Shown: positions 26,968-35,793, counted from the first letter of the stretch. The stretch is 64,000 bases of DNA from Thalassotalea euphylliae (GCF_003390375.1 NZ_QUOT01000001.1:1364001-1428000), one strand, 5' to 3'. Translations and numbers: made by a program. The notes: generated from the letters alone by a model not told the origin.

Positions 26968-28569
26968 ATGGATAGTTTTGATTTTATCATTGTTGGGGGA
27001 GGTTCTGCTGGCTGCGTCCTAGCTGATAAGTTATCTGCAGATGGGCAATTTCAAGTATGCCTAATTGAGGCTGGTCCCAAAGACAGCTCACCATTCATTC
27101 ATGTTCCTCTGGGAACGATTGAGCTTATGCGCAGTAGTAAATACAACTGGCTATACGATACTGCCCCTGAAGCAACTCAAAACCAACGTCAAATATTTAA
27201 CCCTAGAGGCAAAACACTCGGTGGTAGTAGCTCGGTTAACGCTATGCTTTATGTTAGAGGCCAAAAAGAAGACTATGATGCATGGCGTGATATGGGCAAT
27301 GAAGGCTGGGGGTATGACGACGTACTTCCCTATTTTAAAGCCACTCAGCACCAAGAACGTGGCGCTGATGATTATCATGGGATAGATGGTCCGCTCAATG
27401 TCGCTGAGTCACGCTGTAAACTGCCCGTATTCGATAAATTTATCAGCTCCGCAGCCAATGCTGGTTACCCAATAAATAATGATTTTAATGGCGCCTCACA
27501 AGAAGGTGTTGGCTACTACCAAGTAACCCAAAAAGACGGTGAACGCTGCAGCGCCGCCAAAGCATTTTTGACTCCAAACTTAGATCGCCCCAACCTCACC
27601 GTTTTAACCGAAGCTATGGTTGAAAAAGTGCTATTTGAAGAAAAAATCGCAGTGGGTGTCAGAATAAAACATAAACAAAAATGGAAAGAAATTGTTGCTC
27701 ATAAGGAAGTCATACTCAGTGCAGGCGCATTTAATTCTCCTCAGCTCCTTATGCTCTCAGGCGTAGGTCCAAAAGCTGAACTAGAAAAACACAATATTCC
27801 TGTAGTACATGAGCTAGCTGGGGTCGGGCAAAACTTACAAGATCATGTAGACATTATCGTACTCAATGAGTACCAAGAAACCGATGGCATTGCGTTTCGT
27901 CCTGTTGCCATGGCAAAGCTCGCTCCAAGCATTCTAAAGTACTTTACCAAGCGTGAAGGTGTACTCACTAGTGCAGCGGCTGAAGCAGGCGGCTTTATCA
28001 AAACAGACAGCACACTAGAGCGACCTGATATTCAGCTACACTTTATGCCTTTTGCGATGGACGACCATGGTCGTAACTTAACAATGCTTTGCCGCTATGG
28101 GGTGGCAATGCATGTTTGCTTGCTAAGACCCAAAAGCAGAGGACAAGTTACTTTATTTGGCAATGCCCCGCATTTACACCCAAAAATTGAACTTAACATG
28201 CTTTCTGACAAAGATGATCAGGCACTTATGGTTGAGGGAGTGCGCAGGGTTAGAGAAATTTTCGCTCAACACCCACTTGCAGGAGAGCTAGGTAATGAAA
28301 TCTACCCGGGTGTATCTGCCACCACAGACGAAGATATTCTAGCCTTCCTTAGAGAGCGAGCTAATACCATTTATCATCCAGTGGGAACATGTAAAATGGG
28401 TAGTGATGAAATGGCTGTGGTAGATAAAGACTTAAAAGTACACGGCTTAAAATCGCTGCGCGTTATTGATGCTTCAATCATGCCTACGCTTATCAGTGGG
28501 AACACCAATGCGCCAACCATTATGATTGCAGCTAAGGTTGCCGACTCCATACTCGCACAACACCAGTAA
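26968..28569 (+). CDS. GMC-family FAD-dependent oxidoreductase (choline dehydrogenase-like)
   Basis: A 533-residue flavoprotein. It has an N-terminal Rossmann motif (IIVGGGSAGCVLA, residues 7-19), GMC signature 1 (GKTLGGSSSVNAMLYVRG), signature 2 (GAFNSPQLLMLSGVGP), and the C-terminal active-site segment HPVGTCKMG followed by GNTNAPTIMIAAKVAD, in which Asn takes the usual second-residue position. Family members oxidise choline, aliphatic or polyethylene-glycol-type alcohols. There is no betaine aldehyde dehydrogenase or BetI next to it, so I do not call it betA. AGGTGA lies just before the ATG. It stands alone after a strong terminator. Confidence 0.85.
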   Translation: MDSFDFIIVGGGSAGCVLADKLSADGQFQVCLIEAGPKDSSPFIHVPLGTIELMRSSKYNWLYDTAPEATQNQRQIFNPRGKTLGGSSSVNAMLYVRGQKEDYDAWRDMGNEGWGYDDVLPYFKATQHQERGADDYHGIDGPLNVAESRCKLPVFDKFISSAANAGYPINNDFNGASQEGVGYYQVTQKDGERCSAAKAFLTPNLDRPNLTVLTEAMVEKVLFEEKIAVGVRIKHKQKWKEIVAHKEVILSAGAFNSPQLLMLSGVGPKAELEKHNIPVVHELAGVGQNLQDHVDIIVLNEYQETDGIAFRPVAMAKLAPSILKYFTKREGVLTSAAAEAGGFIKTDSTLERPDIQLHFMPFAMDDHGRNLTMLCRYGVAMHVCLLRPKSRGQVTLFGNAPHLHPKIELNMLSDKDDQALMVEGVRRVREIFAQHPLAGELGNEIYPGVSATTDEDILAFLRERANTIYHPVGTCKMGSDEMAVVDKDLKVHGLKSLRVIDASIMPTLISGNTNAPTIMIAAKVADSILAQHQ

Positions 28570-28591
28570 ATTTATTTTTTGGAATTGAATG

Positions 28592-28625
28592 AATAATGTC
28601 ACTTGCATGGTCTAGTGACATTATT
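28592..28625. promoter_or_regulatory. 12-bp inverted repeat before the TlpA-like gene
   Basis: AATAATGTCACT (28592-28603) and its exact complement AGTGACATTATT (28614-28625) flank a 10-base spacer. The T content after it is poor, so it may be a weak terminator for the GMC gene or an operator of the TlpA-like gene starting 29 bp later. Confidence 0.4.
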
Positions 28626-28653
28626 ACTTCACTCATTTAATTTCAGGAAAGCT

Positions 28654-29157
28654 ATGAAATTTCAATCAATCTGCTTAGCAGCCAGCCTTTTCTTACTGAC
28701 AATTAGCAACGCTTTTGCAGAACAAAAAGCTTCATCAAATACACCGTCAAATATTGTGCCGGACTGGCAACTCACCATGCAAAATGGTGAGCCAATAAAT
28801 TTGAAAATGTTTGAAGGTAAGCCAGTAATTTTGCATTTTTGGGCGACTTGGTGCCCATACTGTAAGCGCCTGCAACCCAAATTAGTAGAATTAGTCGAAA
28901 AACACCCAGAAGTGGTATTAGTTGGTATTAGTTTCAACGAAGATGAAGACGCTAAACCTCAAGATGTATTAGCAGAGCGCGGTTATACTTTTAAAACAGC
29001 CGTTAATGGCGAAGAAGTCGTTAGAAAGTTCGGTGTTTCAGGCACGCCAACCACTTTCTTTATCAAGCGCAACGGTGAAGCCATTTTTAAATACACCAGC
29101 TCAGACGTTAAAGACCCTCGCCTTCTAAAAGCCACACAGGTTATTGCCGAAAAGTAA
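28654..29157 (+). CDS. Periplasmic TlpA-like thioredoxin-fold protein
   Basis: A 167-residue protein with a Sec signal peptide (residues 1-22, ending NAFA) and a thioredoxin/AlkD-TlpA domain. The active site is WATWCPYC (Cys67, Cys70) and the cis-Pro loop GVSGTPTTFFI is present. Such proteins reduce disulfides of periplasmic or membrane clients, for example in cytochrome c maturation, but no ccm genes are near, so the partner is unknown. The ATG at 28654 has AGGAAA seven bases upstream and a proper signal peptide. An earlier ATG at 28603 lies inside an inverted repeat. Confidence 0.85.
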   Translation: MKFQSICLAASLFLLTISNAFAEQKASSNTPSNIVPDWQLTMQNGEPINLKMFEGKPVILHFWATWCPYCKRLQPKLVELVEKHPEVVLVGISFNEDEDAKPQDVLAERGYTFKTAVNGEEVVRKFGVSGTPTTFFIKRNGEAIFKYTSSDVKDPRLLKATQVIAEK

Positions 29158-29244
29158 TTAATTGACTTGTTTTATTAACTTAGCTTACCGACTTAATTTA
29201 CAAGCCTAGTTATCCGATTAATTCAATGGTATCAGCCAGTCTCA

Positions 29245-30426
29245 CTATTGGTTGATACCTGACGCCTTATTTCGCCCGTACAGCTTATATTTCAGTTTAC
29301 GTCGCTCTGACTGTTTATAGGTCCAGTCAAGAGCTTTAGCAATTGCATTTTTAGCTCTTGCTTCATGACCTTTAGCCATATAAACCTGATATAAGCCAAC
29401 ATAAGCTTGGTTAACGTATGGCGCTAATTCAATCGTACGATTAAAAAATGCGATGGCTTGCTGATAGTTACCTTGCTGTTGTGCTAAATAAGCCTGATCG
29501 AGCCAGCTGTAAGGGTTGGGATCTTCAAGTTTCGCCATTTTTTCATGCAAACTATTAGCCTCTTTAGTGCGCTGTTGTATAGACAATAAGGTTGCATAGT
29601 TACTTAACAACGAAAGATTATTGGGTGCGCGATTCATGGCATATTTGTATATTTGCTCTGCCGTGTATTCATCCCCTTTTCGACGATGAACCACGGCTAA
29701 CAAGTTCATTACTTCAACGCTAGCAGGGTCATACTGGTAGGCTGTAAGCGCATTAGCAAAGGCTGTTTCCAGATCACTTGCGACTAATGCATCAGTTGCA
29801 ATATTTTTGTAGTACATAGCAACAAACTGATGGTACTTAAGGTAACGACTCTTTATGTTGCTTGAGTCTGGAAAGTAATCAATCACAACGCCTGCATTGG
29901 CGAAAATAGAACTAAGCCGCCCTTCGCTGGGTGCTGCAAATAACTTGGTTTGCACATGGATTGATGACAACACCAAGTTATTCTGCTTTTCAAACACAGG
30001 TAGGGTGAGCACTTCCCTAAAAGCTAAATCAACATCCGCTAAACGCGCCAAGGCAGTAGTCAAAATAGCTAAGCTCATACAATTGCCTTCCAAGCTAGCC
30101 ATTGCTTGAGAGGCGGTATGCGTTTCGCCGTAATAAGTAAAATTTGACAGTTTACTGAGCAAGTAGTCACTGATGATTTTATGCTTGTCGTCTCCCTTAG
30201 CTAGTGCCTTGTTATAATAATCTAGAAACTGCTGTTGTTGAGCGGCACTAAGACTGAAAAGCGCTTGTTCTGAGGTAATATCGACGGTTTGAGGGTTAAA
30301 TAGATGATAAGCGATCGGTAGTGTTTGCGCTGCGTTTTTTTGATTAACTTGCTTAGCCTGCCCGCCATGGTGATTACTACAGCCAACAACCATAAAAACG
30401 AATATCAAAACCGCTAAACTACGCAT
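29245..30426 (-). CDS. TPR-containing lipoprotein with transglutaminase-like segment
   Basis: A 393-residue envelope protein. The lipobox VVGC places lipidation near residue 16. Residues about 95-150 (LEGNCMSLAILTTALARLADVDLAFREV) look like a transglutaminase-like cysteine motif; whether the rest of a Cys-His-Asp triad is present is unclear. The C-terminal half holds four or five TPR-like repeats (AFANALTAYQYDPASVEVMNLLA, AEQIYKYAMNRAPNNLSLLSNYA, AIAFFNRTIELAPYVNQAYVGL). AAGGAG is five bases before the ATG at 30426; a GTG two codons earlier overlaps it. It is a single gene, function unknown; a scaffold or cell-wall role is only a guess. Confidence 0.7.
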   Translation of the reverse strand: MRSLAVLIFVFMVVGCSNHHGGQAKQVNQKNAAQTLPIAYHLFNPQTVDITSEQALFSLSAAQQQQFLDYYNKALAKGDDKHKIISDYLLSKLSNFTYYGETHTASQAMASLEGNCMSLAILTTALARLADVDLAFREVLTLPVFEKQNNLVLSSIHVQTKLFAAPSEGRLSSIFANAGVVIDYFPDSSNIKSRYLKYHQFVAMYYKNIATDALVASDLETAFANALTAYQYDPASVEVMNLLAVVHRRKGDEYTAEQIYKYAMNRAPNNLSLLSNYATLLSIQQRTKEANSLHEKMAKLEDPNPYSWLDQAYLAQQQGNYQQAIAFFNRTIELAPYVNQAYVGLYQVYMAKGHEARAKNAIAKALDWTYKQSERRKLKYKLYGRNKASGINQ

Positions 30427-30636
30427 TGTCACTCCTTAACTACCAATTCCTTTGTGCACGAAGACATTATTTACATTAATACTTGGTTAATAAAAGGTCT
30501 ACTAATATTTTCGTAATATAGTTAGTTGTCGTAATTTAGTTAGATGTATTGTGCTGAGACTGGAAATGATGTGCTTGCCATATGAATATGTGATGGAGAG
30601 ATCAGTGGCCGCCTGCCAAGCATTGGCCCTCTCCCA

Positions 30637-30666
30637 CAAAAAAGGCCAGCAAAATGCTGGCCTTTT
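30637..30666 (-). terminator. Terminator of the acyl-CoA dehydrogenase gene
   Basis: On the minus strand GGCCAGCA pairs with TGCTGGCC around a 3-base loop and is followed by six T. It lies 27 bp after the stop. The flanking A/T runs make it potentially bidirectional. Confidence 0.88.
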
Positions 30667-30692
30667 AAATCACTATGAATCTAGTATTTTAA

Positions 30693-32489
30693 TTAAAATA
30701 CGAACTCTTCTAGGTCATGTGCCATCATGCTGTCTGCACCGTTTTCGATACATGCGGCATGACCGTGTGCACGAGGTAAGATACGTGCAAAGTAGAAGCG
30801 AGCTGTTTTGATTTTCGCTTCGTAGAAGGCTTTGTCTTCTGTACCTTCAGCCAACTGAGTGAAAGCAACCTTCGCCATTTTCGCCCAGAAATAAGCAAGT
30901 GTTAAGTAACCTGAGTACATTAGGTAGTCAACCGATGCTGCGCCAATTTCATCTGGGTTCTGCATCGCTTTCATGCCAATTTCTTGCGTCATTTTCTGCC
31001 AGTTAGGCGCAATGGTAATCATTGGCTTAATGAACTCGCTCATTTGCTCATCAGTTACATTTTCAGTACAGAACTGTGTAACTTCTGCTGCGAACGGCTT
31101 AATTAGTTCACCTTTCGAACCTAAGATTTTACGCGCAAGTAAATCAAGTGCTTGAATACCTGTAGTACCTTCGTATAAACAGCTGATCTTAGTATCACGC
31201 ATCAACTGCTCCATGCCCCATTCTTTAATGAAGCCATGGCCACCGAATACTTGTACACCGTGACTAGTACACTCAAGACCTAATTCAGTAAGAAAAGCTT
31301 TAGCGATTGGCGTTAATAGCGCTAACTTGCTTTCAGCTTCAGCACGTTTCGCAGCGTCTTTTTCTACTTCAACAATATCAACTAGCTGTGCTAAGTAACC
31401 GTTTAATGCACGACCACCTTCAGCAATCGACTTTTGCGTAAGTAGCATACGACGCACGTCTGGGTGTACGATAATTGGGTCAGCTGCGCCGTTTGGGTTC
31501 TTAGGCCCTGTTAATGAACGCATTTGTAAACGGTCTTGTGCGTAAGCTAGTGAACCTTGGAAAGCTGCGTCAGCCGCTGCAACACCTTCATTGGCAACAC
31601 CTAAACGTGCCGCATTCATAAAGGTAAACATGCAGTTTAGACCACGGTTAACTTCACCAATTAAGTAACCTTTCGCGCCATCGAAGTTGATAACACAAGT
31701 CGAATTTGCGTGAATACCCATTTTGTGCTCAATTGAGCCACAGTTAACACCATTACGGTCTGCTTTTTCACCGTCGGCAGTTGCATTGAACTTAGGTACA
31801 ACAAACAGAGAAATACCTTTAGTGCCTGCTGGTGAACCAGGAATACGAGCAATTACAATGTGAACAATGTTGTCTGATAAATCGTGCTCACCTGCTGAGA
31901 TGAAGATTTTAGTACCCGTTAGTGAGTATGAACCGTCGTCATTTAACTCAGCTTTGGTACGTAACATACCTAAATCAGTACCACAGTGTGGTTCTGTTAA
32001 ACACATAGTACCAGTCCAAGTACCTTCAACTAGCTTCGGCATGAACATGTTTTTTTGCTCTTCAGTACCATGCGCTTCTAACGTTGCTAGTGCACCATGG
32101 CTTAGGCCTGGGTACATTGCGAAACTGTGGTTTGCAGCTGATAAGAACTCACCAATTGCAGTATTAATTGAGTGCGGTAACCCTTGACCACCGTGCTCAA
32201 CAGGTTGAGATAATGTTGGCCAGCCGCCTTCTACGTATTGTTGGTATGCTTCTTTAAAGCCATCAGGTGTAGTGACAATACCGTCTTCCCACTTACAGCC
32301 TTGCTCGTCACCGGATTGGTTAATTGGCGCAATCACTTCTTCAGTGAACTTACCCGCTTCGGCCATAATTGCGTTTACCATGTCAGGTGTTGCGTCTTCA
32401 TAGCCTAGGTTTTGGTAGTGTGTTTCACAGTCTAACAATTCTTGCATCACGAACTGCATGTCACGCAGTGGAGCTTTATATTCTGGCAT
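30693..32489 (-). CDS. Acyl-CoA dehydrogenase with C-terminal extension domain
   Basis: A 598-residue flavoenzyme introducing a trans-2 double bond in an acyl-CoA. N-terminal, middle (MCLTEPHCGTDLG, FAD/substrate contacts) and C-terminal domains are present. The base is the Glu of YEGTTGIQALD, near residue 438. An extra C-terminal domain of about 120 residues marks the subfamily that includes DmdC (methylmercaptopropionyl-CoA dehydrogenase) and broad fatty acyl-CoA dehydrogenases of marine bacteria. GAGG lies before the ATG. A FadR-like operator 31 bp upstream argues for a fatty-acid beta-oxidation role rather than DMSP metabolism. It is monocistronic. Confidence 0.92.
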   Translation of the reverse strand: MPEYKAPLRDMQFVMQELLDCETHYQNLGYEDATPDMVNAIMAEAGKFTEEVIAPINQSGDEQGCKWEDGIVTTPDGFKEAYQQYVEGGWPTLSQPVEHGGQGLPHSINTAIGEFLSAANHSFAMYPGLSHGALATLEAHGTEEQKNMFMPKLVEGTWTGTMCLTEPHCGTDLGMLRTKAELNDDGSYSLTGTKIFISAGEHDLSDNIVHIVIARIPGSPAGTKGISLFVVPKFNATADGEKADRNGVNCGSIEHKMGIHANSTCVINFDGAKGYLIGEVNRGLNCMFTFMNAARLGVANEGVAAADAAFQGSLAYAQDRLQMRSLTGPKNPNGAADPIIVHPDVRRMLLTQKSIAEGGRALNGYLAQLVDIVEVEKDAAKRAEAESKLALLTPIAKAFLTELGLECTSHGVQVFGGHGFIKEWGMEQLMRDTKISCLYEGTTGIQALDLLARKILGSKGELIKPFAAEVTQFCTENVTDEQMSEFIKPMITIAPNWQKMTQEIGMKAMQNPDEIGAASVDYLMYSGYLTLAYFWAKMAKVAFTQLAEGTEDKAFYEAKIKTARFYFARILPRAHGHAACIENGADSMMAHDLEEFVF

Positions 32490-32519
32490 TGTTGTTTCCT
32501 CAAAATTGATCCCACCACC

Positions 32520-32536
32520 AACTGGTCGGACTAGTT
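32520..32536 (-). promoter_or_regulatory. FadR-like operator of the acyl-CoA dehydrogenase gene
   Basis: AACTGGTC-G-GACTAGTT is a 17-bp palindrome with one mismatch and matches the gammaproteobacterial FadR site (core TGGTCNGACCA) at nearly every position. On the minus strand it overlaps a TATAAC -10-like hexamer (32534-32539), so binding would block transcription, relieved by long-chain acyl-CoA. FadR itself is not in the window. Confidence 0.7.
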
Positions 32537-32681
32537 ATACCCATACATTTTAACAAGGTTGACAGCCATTTTAAAAGTACAATCTAGCTATCTATGCTCA
32601 ATATAACCTTGGTTTATACAAGGCTATTGTGGCTGTTAATAGCTATGCTTTTCTTGTTGGGCATTAAAGCTATTAATAAAC

Positions 32682-33107
32682 CTATCGTGCTTCTAAAAAC
32701 GCAAACACGGTTTCAAACGCTGTTTGCTGAAACTTTTTCAAACCTGTATCGCGAAAGTCGATACCTACTTGGCTTTTTGCTAGTGTGTTCTTCACAAAAC
32801 TGCCTGAGACAATATCTACTTTTACGCTATCAATCAGTTGAATTGCTGCTTCAAGCTTAAAGCCAACAGGGCCACCAGCAAACTTACCTTTTAGCGCTCT
32901 GCCCTTAATTACCACGTGCTCAATTTGGTAGTCTTCCATCAGCTTCTTAAATGCAAACTGAAACTTTTGTACTTGCTCAGCATCGCCAGCATCGTCAATC
33001 GAAACTTTAGCAACCCTTAGTTGCGGTAAATCATACAAGCCGTTTTCCAACGACATTACACATACAATTGCATCGTTACCTTTAAGCTCTACGCCACATA
33101 CTTTCAT
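32682..33107 (-). CDS. DUF3010 family protein
   Basis: A 141-residue cytosolic protein of the DUF3010 family, conserved in Vibrio, Shewanella and relatives. Conserved stretches are MKVCGVELKGNDAIVCV, FQFAFKKLMEDYQIEHVVIKGR, KGKFAGGPVGFKLEAAIQLI and DTGLKKFQQTAFETVFAF. The fold looks RNase H-like (alternating strands and helices with acidic residues), but this is inference and the function is unknown. The ATG at 33107 has GAGG nine bases upstream. The frame stays open for about 107 codons further upstream, but that extension is unlike the family and overlaps the divergent tetR region. It stands apart from the tetR-SDR-amidohydrolase genes. Confidence 0.88.
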   Translation of the reverse strand: MKVCGVELKGNDAIVCVMSLENGLYDLPQLRVAKVSIDDAGDAEQVQKFQFAFKKLMEDYQIEHVVIKGRALKGKFAGGPVGFKLEAAIQLIDSVKVDIVSGSFVKNTLAKSQVGIDFRDTGLKKFQQTAFETVFAFLEAR

Positions 33108-33122
33108 AATTTTAGCCTCTTC

Positions 33123-33137
33123 GTACGCCGTGCGTAC
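33123..33137. promoter_or_regulatory. Palindrome between the DUF3010 gene and tetR-like gene
   Basis: GTACGC-CGT-GCGTAC is a perfect 6+3+6 inverted repeat 16 bp upstream of the DUF3010 start, in the divergent region with the TetR-like gene. It has the form of a TetR-family operator; that it is bound by the neighbour is an inference. Confidence 0.35.
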
Positions 33138-33339
33138 TCTCTGCATATCAATGGGCGGTATTATGCGCTCGTCTGTATGTGAAGGACAGTATTTTTGCCT
33201 TATTACGCACAAAATCGAACAAAGGTTTGAAGCTTTTACACTAATAAGTTTGTTGCGGGATAAGTTAATTGGCTTTGATGACGATTCCCTTGCTCGACTT
33301 AGCCTAATTGTTACCTTACACTGCAAGGTAAATTTGCTG

Positions 33340-34035
33340 ATGAGAACAAGCCATTCAGCAATTGCCAGTTCAGTAAAACCAACGGATGAAGTGAAAAGTA
33401 TGCAGCAAGATTCAATTATTGAAGCCAAACAGGTACGTAGTCAGCAAACTCAAGAAAAGTTACTTAATGCACTCAATAATTGTTTGAAAGAAGACTTCTT
33501 TGAGCATATCAGTATTGCTCAAATCACCGAACAAGCAGGGGTTTCTGTTGGCACCTTTTATCGCCGTTTTAAAAATAAAGAAGCGCTATTGCCCTATTTA
33601 TACCAAGATTTCGGTACCCAACAGCGGGCATGGGTGCTGTCGTTAACTACCGTTAAGCAAGAATCACTTGCCCAGCAAGTGCAATATATCATCGACAATT
33701 GTTGTGAGTTTTTAAGCAGCAATGCTGGTGTACTAAGAACCTTGCACTTAAACTCGCGTTTGTACCCCGAAATTTTACCGACTAGCCAGCTAAGCGAGCG
33801 CTCACAAGAATATCGAGAGATTGCTGCAATGTTAATTCAACATTCGACAGAAATTAACCACCCGCAGCCTAGTATGGCTTGTGATATGGCAACCTTTATG
33901 ATGATAAATGGTCTGATCGAGAAAATTCTCTACCAAGACTTAACACCAGCAATTGCTTCGCCACTTGCGATGGCAGAGCACTGCAAACAACTTGGTGCAA
34001 TGATCGTGGGTTACCTCACAGCTAAGCCCGAGTAG
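33340..34035 (+). CDS. TetR/AcrR family transcriptional regulator
   Basis: A regulator of about 231 residues with the N-terminal TetR helix-turn-helix (ISIAQITEQAGVSVGTFYRRFKNKEALLPYL). The C-terminal helical ligand-binding domain contains three Cys or Met-rich helices but no family-specific motif. I use the ATG at 33340; the ATG at 33400 (MQQDSII) is also possible, and the frame is open further upstream without homology. It is divergent from the DUF3010 gene and followed by the SDR and amidohydrolase genes on the same strand, so it probably controls them. The ligand is unknown. Confidence 0.85.
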   Translation: MRTSHSAIASSVKPTDEVKSMQQDSIIEAKQVRSQQTQEKLLNALNNCLKEDFFEHISIAQITEQAGVSVGTFYRRFKNKEALLPYLYQDFGTQQRAWVLSLTTVKQESLAQQVQYIIDNCCEFLSSNAGVLRTLHLNSRLYPEILPTSQLSERSQEYREIAAMLIQHSTEINHPQPSMACDMATFMMINGLIEKILYQDLTPAIASPLAMAEHCKQLGAMIVGYLTAKPE

Positions 34036-34148
34036 AAACAGAACAAAGCGTGAGTAAAGCCAGAGTAAAACCAGCTAAACTTGCTATGAAGACAAATAGC
34101 TAATCCGAAAATAATTAAGCTTATAGCAACCTATTGAGACACCTTATT

Positions 34149-34874
34149 GTGACAAAAACTTGTGTAATTACTGGTGGTAGCTCAGGCATTGGCCTAAGCA
34201 TCGTTAAATCTTTTATTAATGATGGCTATCAAGTCTTTAACCTAGACATTCAACCTAGTGAGTATGGTCATTTTATTCGCTGTGATATGACCGATGTTTC
34301 TGCGGTCAAAAATGTGGTTGAAAAAATCGGTAACGAACACAGTATTGACGTTTTAGTTTCAAACGCAGGCGTTCACTTTTCTGCGAATATAGAAGACACC
34401 AGTGAAGCCGACTTTGAGCGCGTGTTTAACATCAATGTAAAAGGTGCCTTTGCGGCAACACAAGCTTGCTTGCCTTTTATGCGAGCGCAACAAAACGGTT
34501 CAATTATCTACATAGCCAGTGATCAAGCCTTAATTGGCAAGCGAAATTCATTCGCATACAACTTGTCTAAGTCAGCCCTTGCTTCAATGGCGCGTACCAC
34601 AGCACTTGATTATGCCGCACATAACATACGCGCTAACGCGGTATGCCCAGGTACAATTGAAACTCCGCTTTATCACAATGCGATTAATCGTTATGTTGAA
34701 AGCTCAGGAGCAGACATTGAACAAGTCCATCAAGAAGAAGCGGCATTGCAACCACTTGGTAGGCTGGGTCAACCAGAAGAAGTCGCCGAGTTAACGTTAT
34801 TCCTAGCGTCAGATAAGGCTAAATTTATTACTGGCAGCTTGCAGGTGATTGATGGCGGTTACACCGCTCAATAA
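34149..34874 (+). CDS. SDR family NAD(P)-dependent oxidoreductase
   Basis: A classical short-chain dehydrogenase of about 241 residues. It has the cofactor motif TGGSSGIG near residue 10, NAG (SNAGVHF), a catalytic Ser in IYIASD, and YNLSK with Tyr137 and Lys141. The C-terminus FITGSLQVIDGGYTAQ is standard. Asp after the second strand (NLDIQ) suggests NAD rather than NADP. The GTG at 34149 fits the family start; a TTG at 34134 is the alternative. The next gene is a lactonase-like amidohydrolase, so a sugar or polyol dehydrogenase producing a lactone is a reasonable hypothesis, not a demonstrated one. Confidence 0.85.
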   Translation: MTKTCVITGGSSGIGLSIVKSFINDGYQVFNLDIQPSEYGHFIRCDMTDVSAVKNVVEKIGNEHSIDVLVSNAGVHFSANIEDTSEADFERVFNINVKGAFAATQACLPFMRAQQNGSIIYIASDQALIGKRNSFAYNLSKSALASMARTTALDYAAHNIRANAVCPGTIETPLYHNAINRYVESSGADIEQVHQEEAALQPLGRLGQPEEVAELTLFLASDKAKFITGSLQVIDGGYTAQ

Positions 34875-34923
34875 GTCTAGATAAGAATGGCAGCAATTAA
34901 AGCAAAGCGTCCAAATCAGCACT

Positions 34924-35793
34924 ATGCGACTCATTGACCCTCACCTACACCTATTTGACCTTGCAAAAGGTGATTATCACTGGCTTAAAAATGAAAATCC
35001 GCCATATTGGCCAGATAAAGCGACAATAGCTCGTGATTTTAGTTGTCATGACTTACTGCTAGAAGCCCCGCTATCGTTAGCAGGCTTTGTTCATATTGAA
35101 GCTGGGTTTGATAATCAAGCACCTTGGCGAGAAATTGCTTGGCTAGAAGAAACTATCAAGCCGTCTTGCCAGTTGGCATTTAAAACTGTTGCCACTATTG
35201 ATTTGAGCGCTGATATTACAACATTCCAACAATCGCTAGTTAAACTATCAGGCTTTTCCTCTGTCGTTGGCGTTCGCCATATTCTCGATGATGATGCTGT
35301 CTCTGTGCTATCGCAAGCAGACATTCTTGAAAAGTTTAAGGCGATTGCCGCATACGATCTCCACTTTGAGCTGCAACTGTCTTTAGCGGATTTACCTGCT
35401 GTAAGCTTACTAGTCGATATTCTCGGTAACCTTCCAGAGCTAAGAGTTATCATTAATCATGCTGGCTGGCCAAGCACAAACCTAGCAGATGACCACAACT
35501 GGCAACAAAGCATACAAATGCTCGCAGGCTTTAACACAGTTGCAATTAAGTGCTCTGGTTGGGAGATGACTAACCGTCACTATGGCTCATACTGGCAACA
35601 GCAAGTTGTTGATTACACAGTCGGTTGTTTTGGTGAGCATCGAGTAATGCTCGCCAGTAATTTCCCGTTAACCCTATTTTCGACCTATTACCAAGCGTTA
35701 TGGCATAATTATCAAACATCAATTGTTGATCCTTCACTAGCATCAAAACTCATGTTTGAAAATGCTTATCTTTGGTATGGATTCGCTCGCTAA
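34924..35793 (+). CDS. Amidohydrolase-family TIM-barrel protein (lactonase-like, COG3618 type)
   Basis: A 289-residue protein of the amidohydrolase-2 group that includes L-fuconolactone and similar sugar lactone hydrolases. Motifs: DPHLHLFDL (His7, His9), GDYHWL, GVRHIL, NHAGWP and ASNFPL near the C-terminus, the position of the catalytic Asp/Asn loop. It starts 49 bp after the SDR gene and probably shares its transcript. Together the two could oxidise a sugar to a lactone and open it. No transporter or dehydratase is adjacent, so the pathway is incomplete here. Confidence 0.78.
   Translation: MRLIDPHLHLFDLAKGDYHWLKNENPPYWPDKATIARDFSCHDLLLEAPLSLAGFVHIEAGFDNQAPWREIAWLEETIKPSCQLAFKTVATIDLSADITTFQQSLVKLSGFSSVVGVRHILDDDAVSVLSQADILEKFKAIAAYDLHFELQLSLADLPAVSLLVDILGNLPELRVIINHAGWPSTNLADDHNWQQSIQMLAGFNTVAIKCSGWEMTNRHYGSYWQQQVVDYTVGCFGEHRVMLASNFPLTLFSTYYQALWHNYQTSIVDPSLASKLMFENAYLWYGFAR

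Noticed and set aside
26968..28569. Calling the GMC oxidoreductase betA
   Set aside because: No betB, betI or choline transporter is nearby, and the family is broad; the motifs do not fix choline as substrate.
30551..30811. Plus-strand frame across the acyl-CoA dehydrogenase terminator
   Set aside because: It spans a clear intrinsic terminator and the 3' end of the dehydrogenase gene; no family resemblance.
33108..33428. 107-residue N-terminal extension of the DUF3010 protein
   Set aside because: It is Ser/Cys-rich, unlike the family, and runs through the promoter and first codons of the divergent tetR-like gene; the ATG at 33107 has a ribosome binding site.
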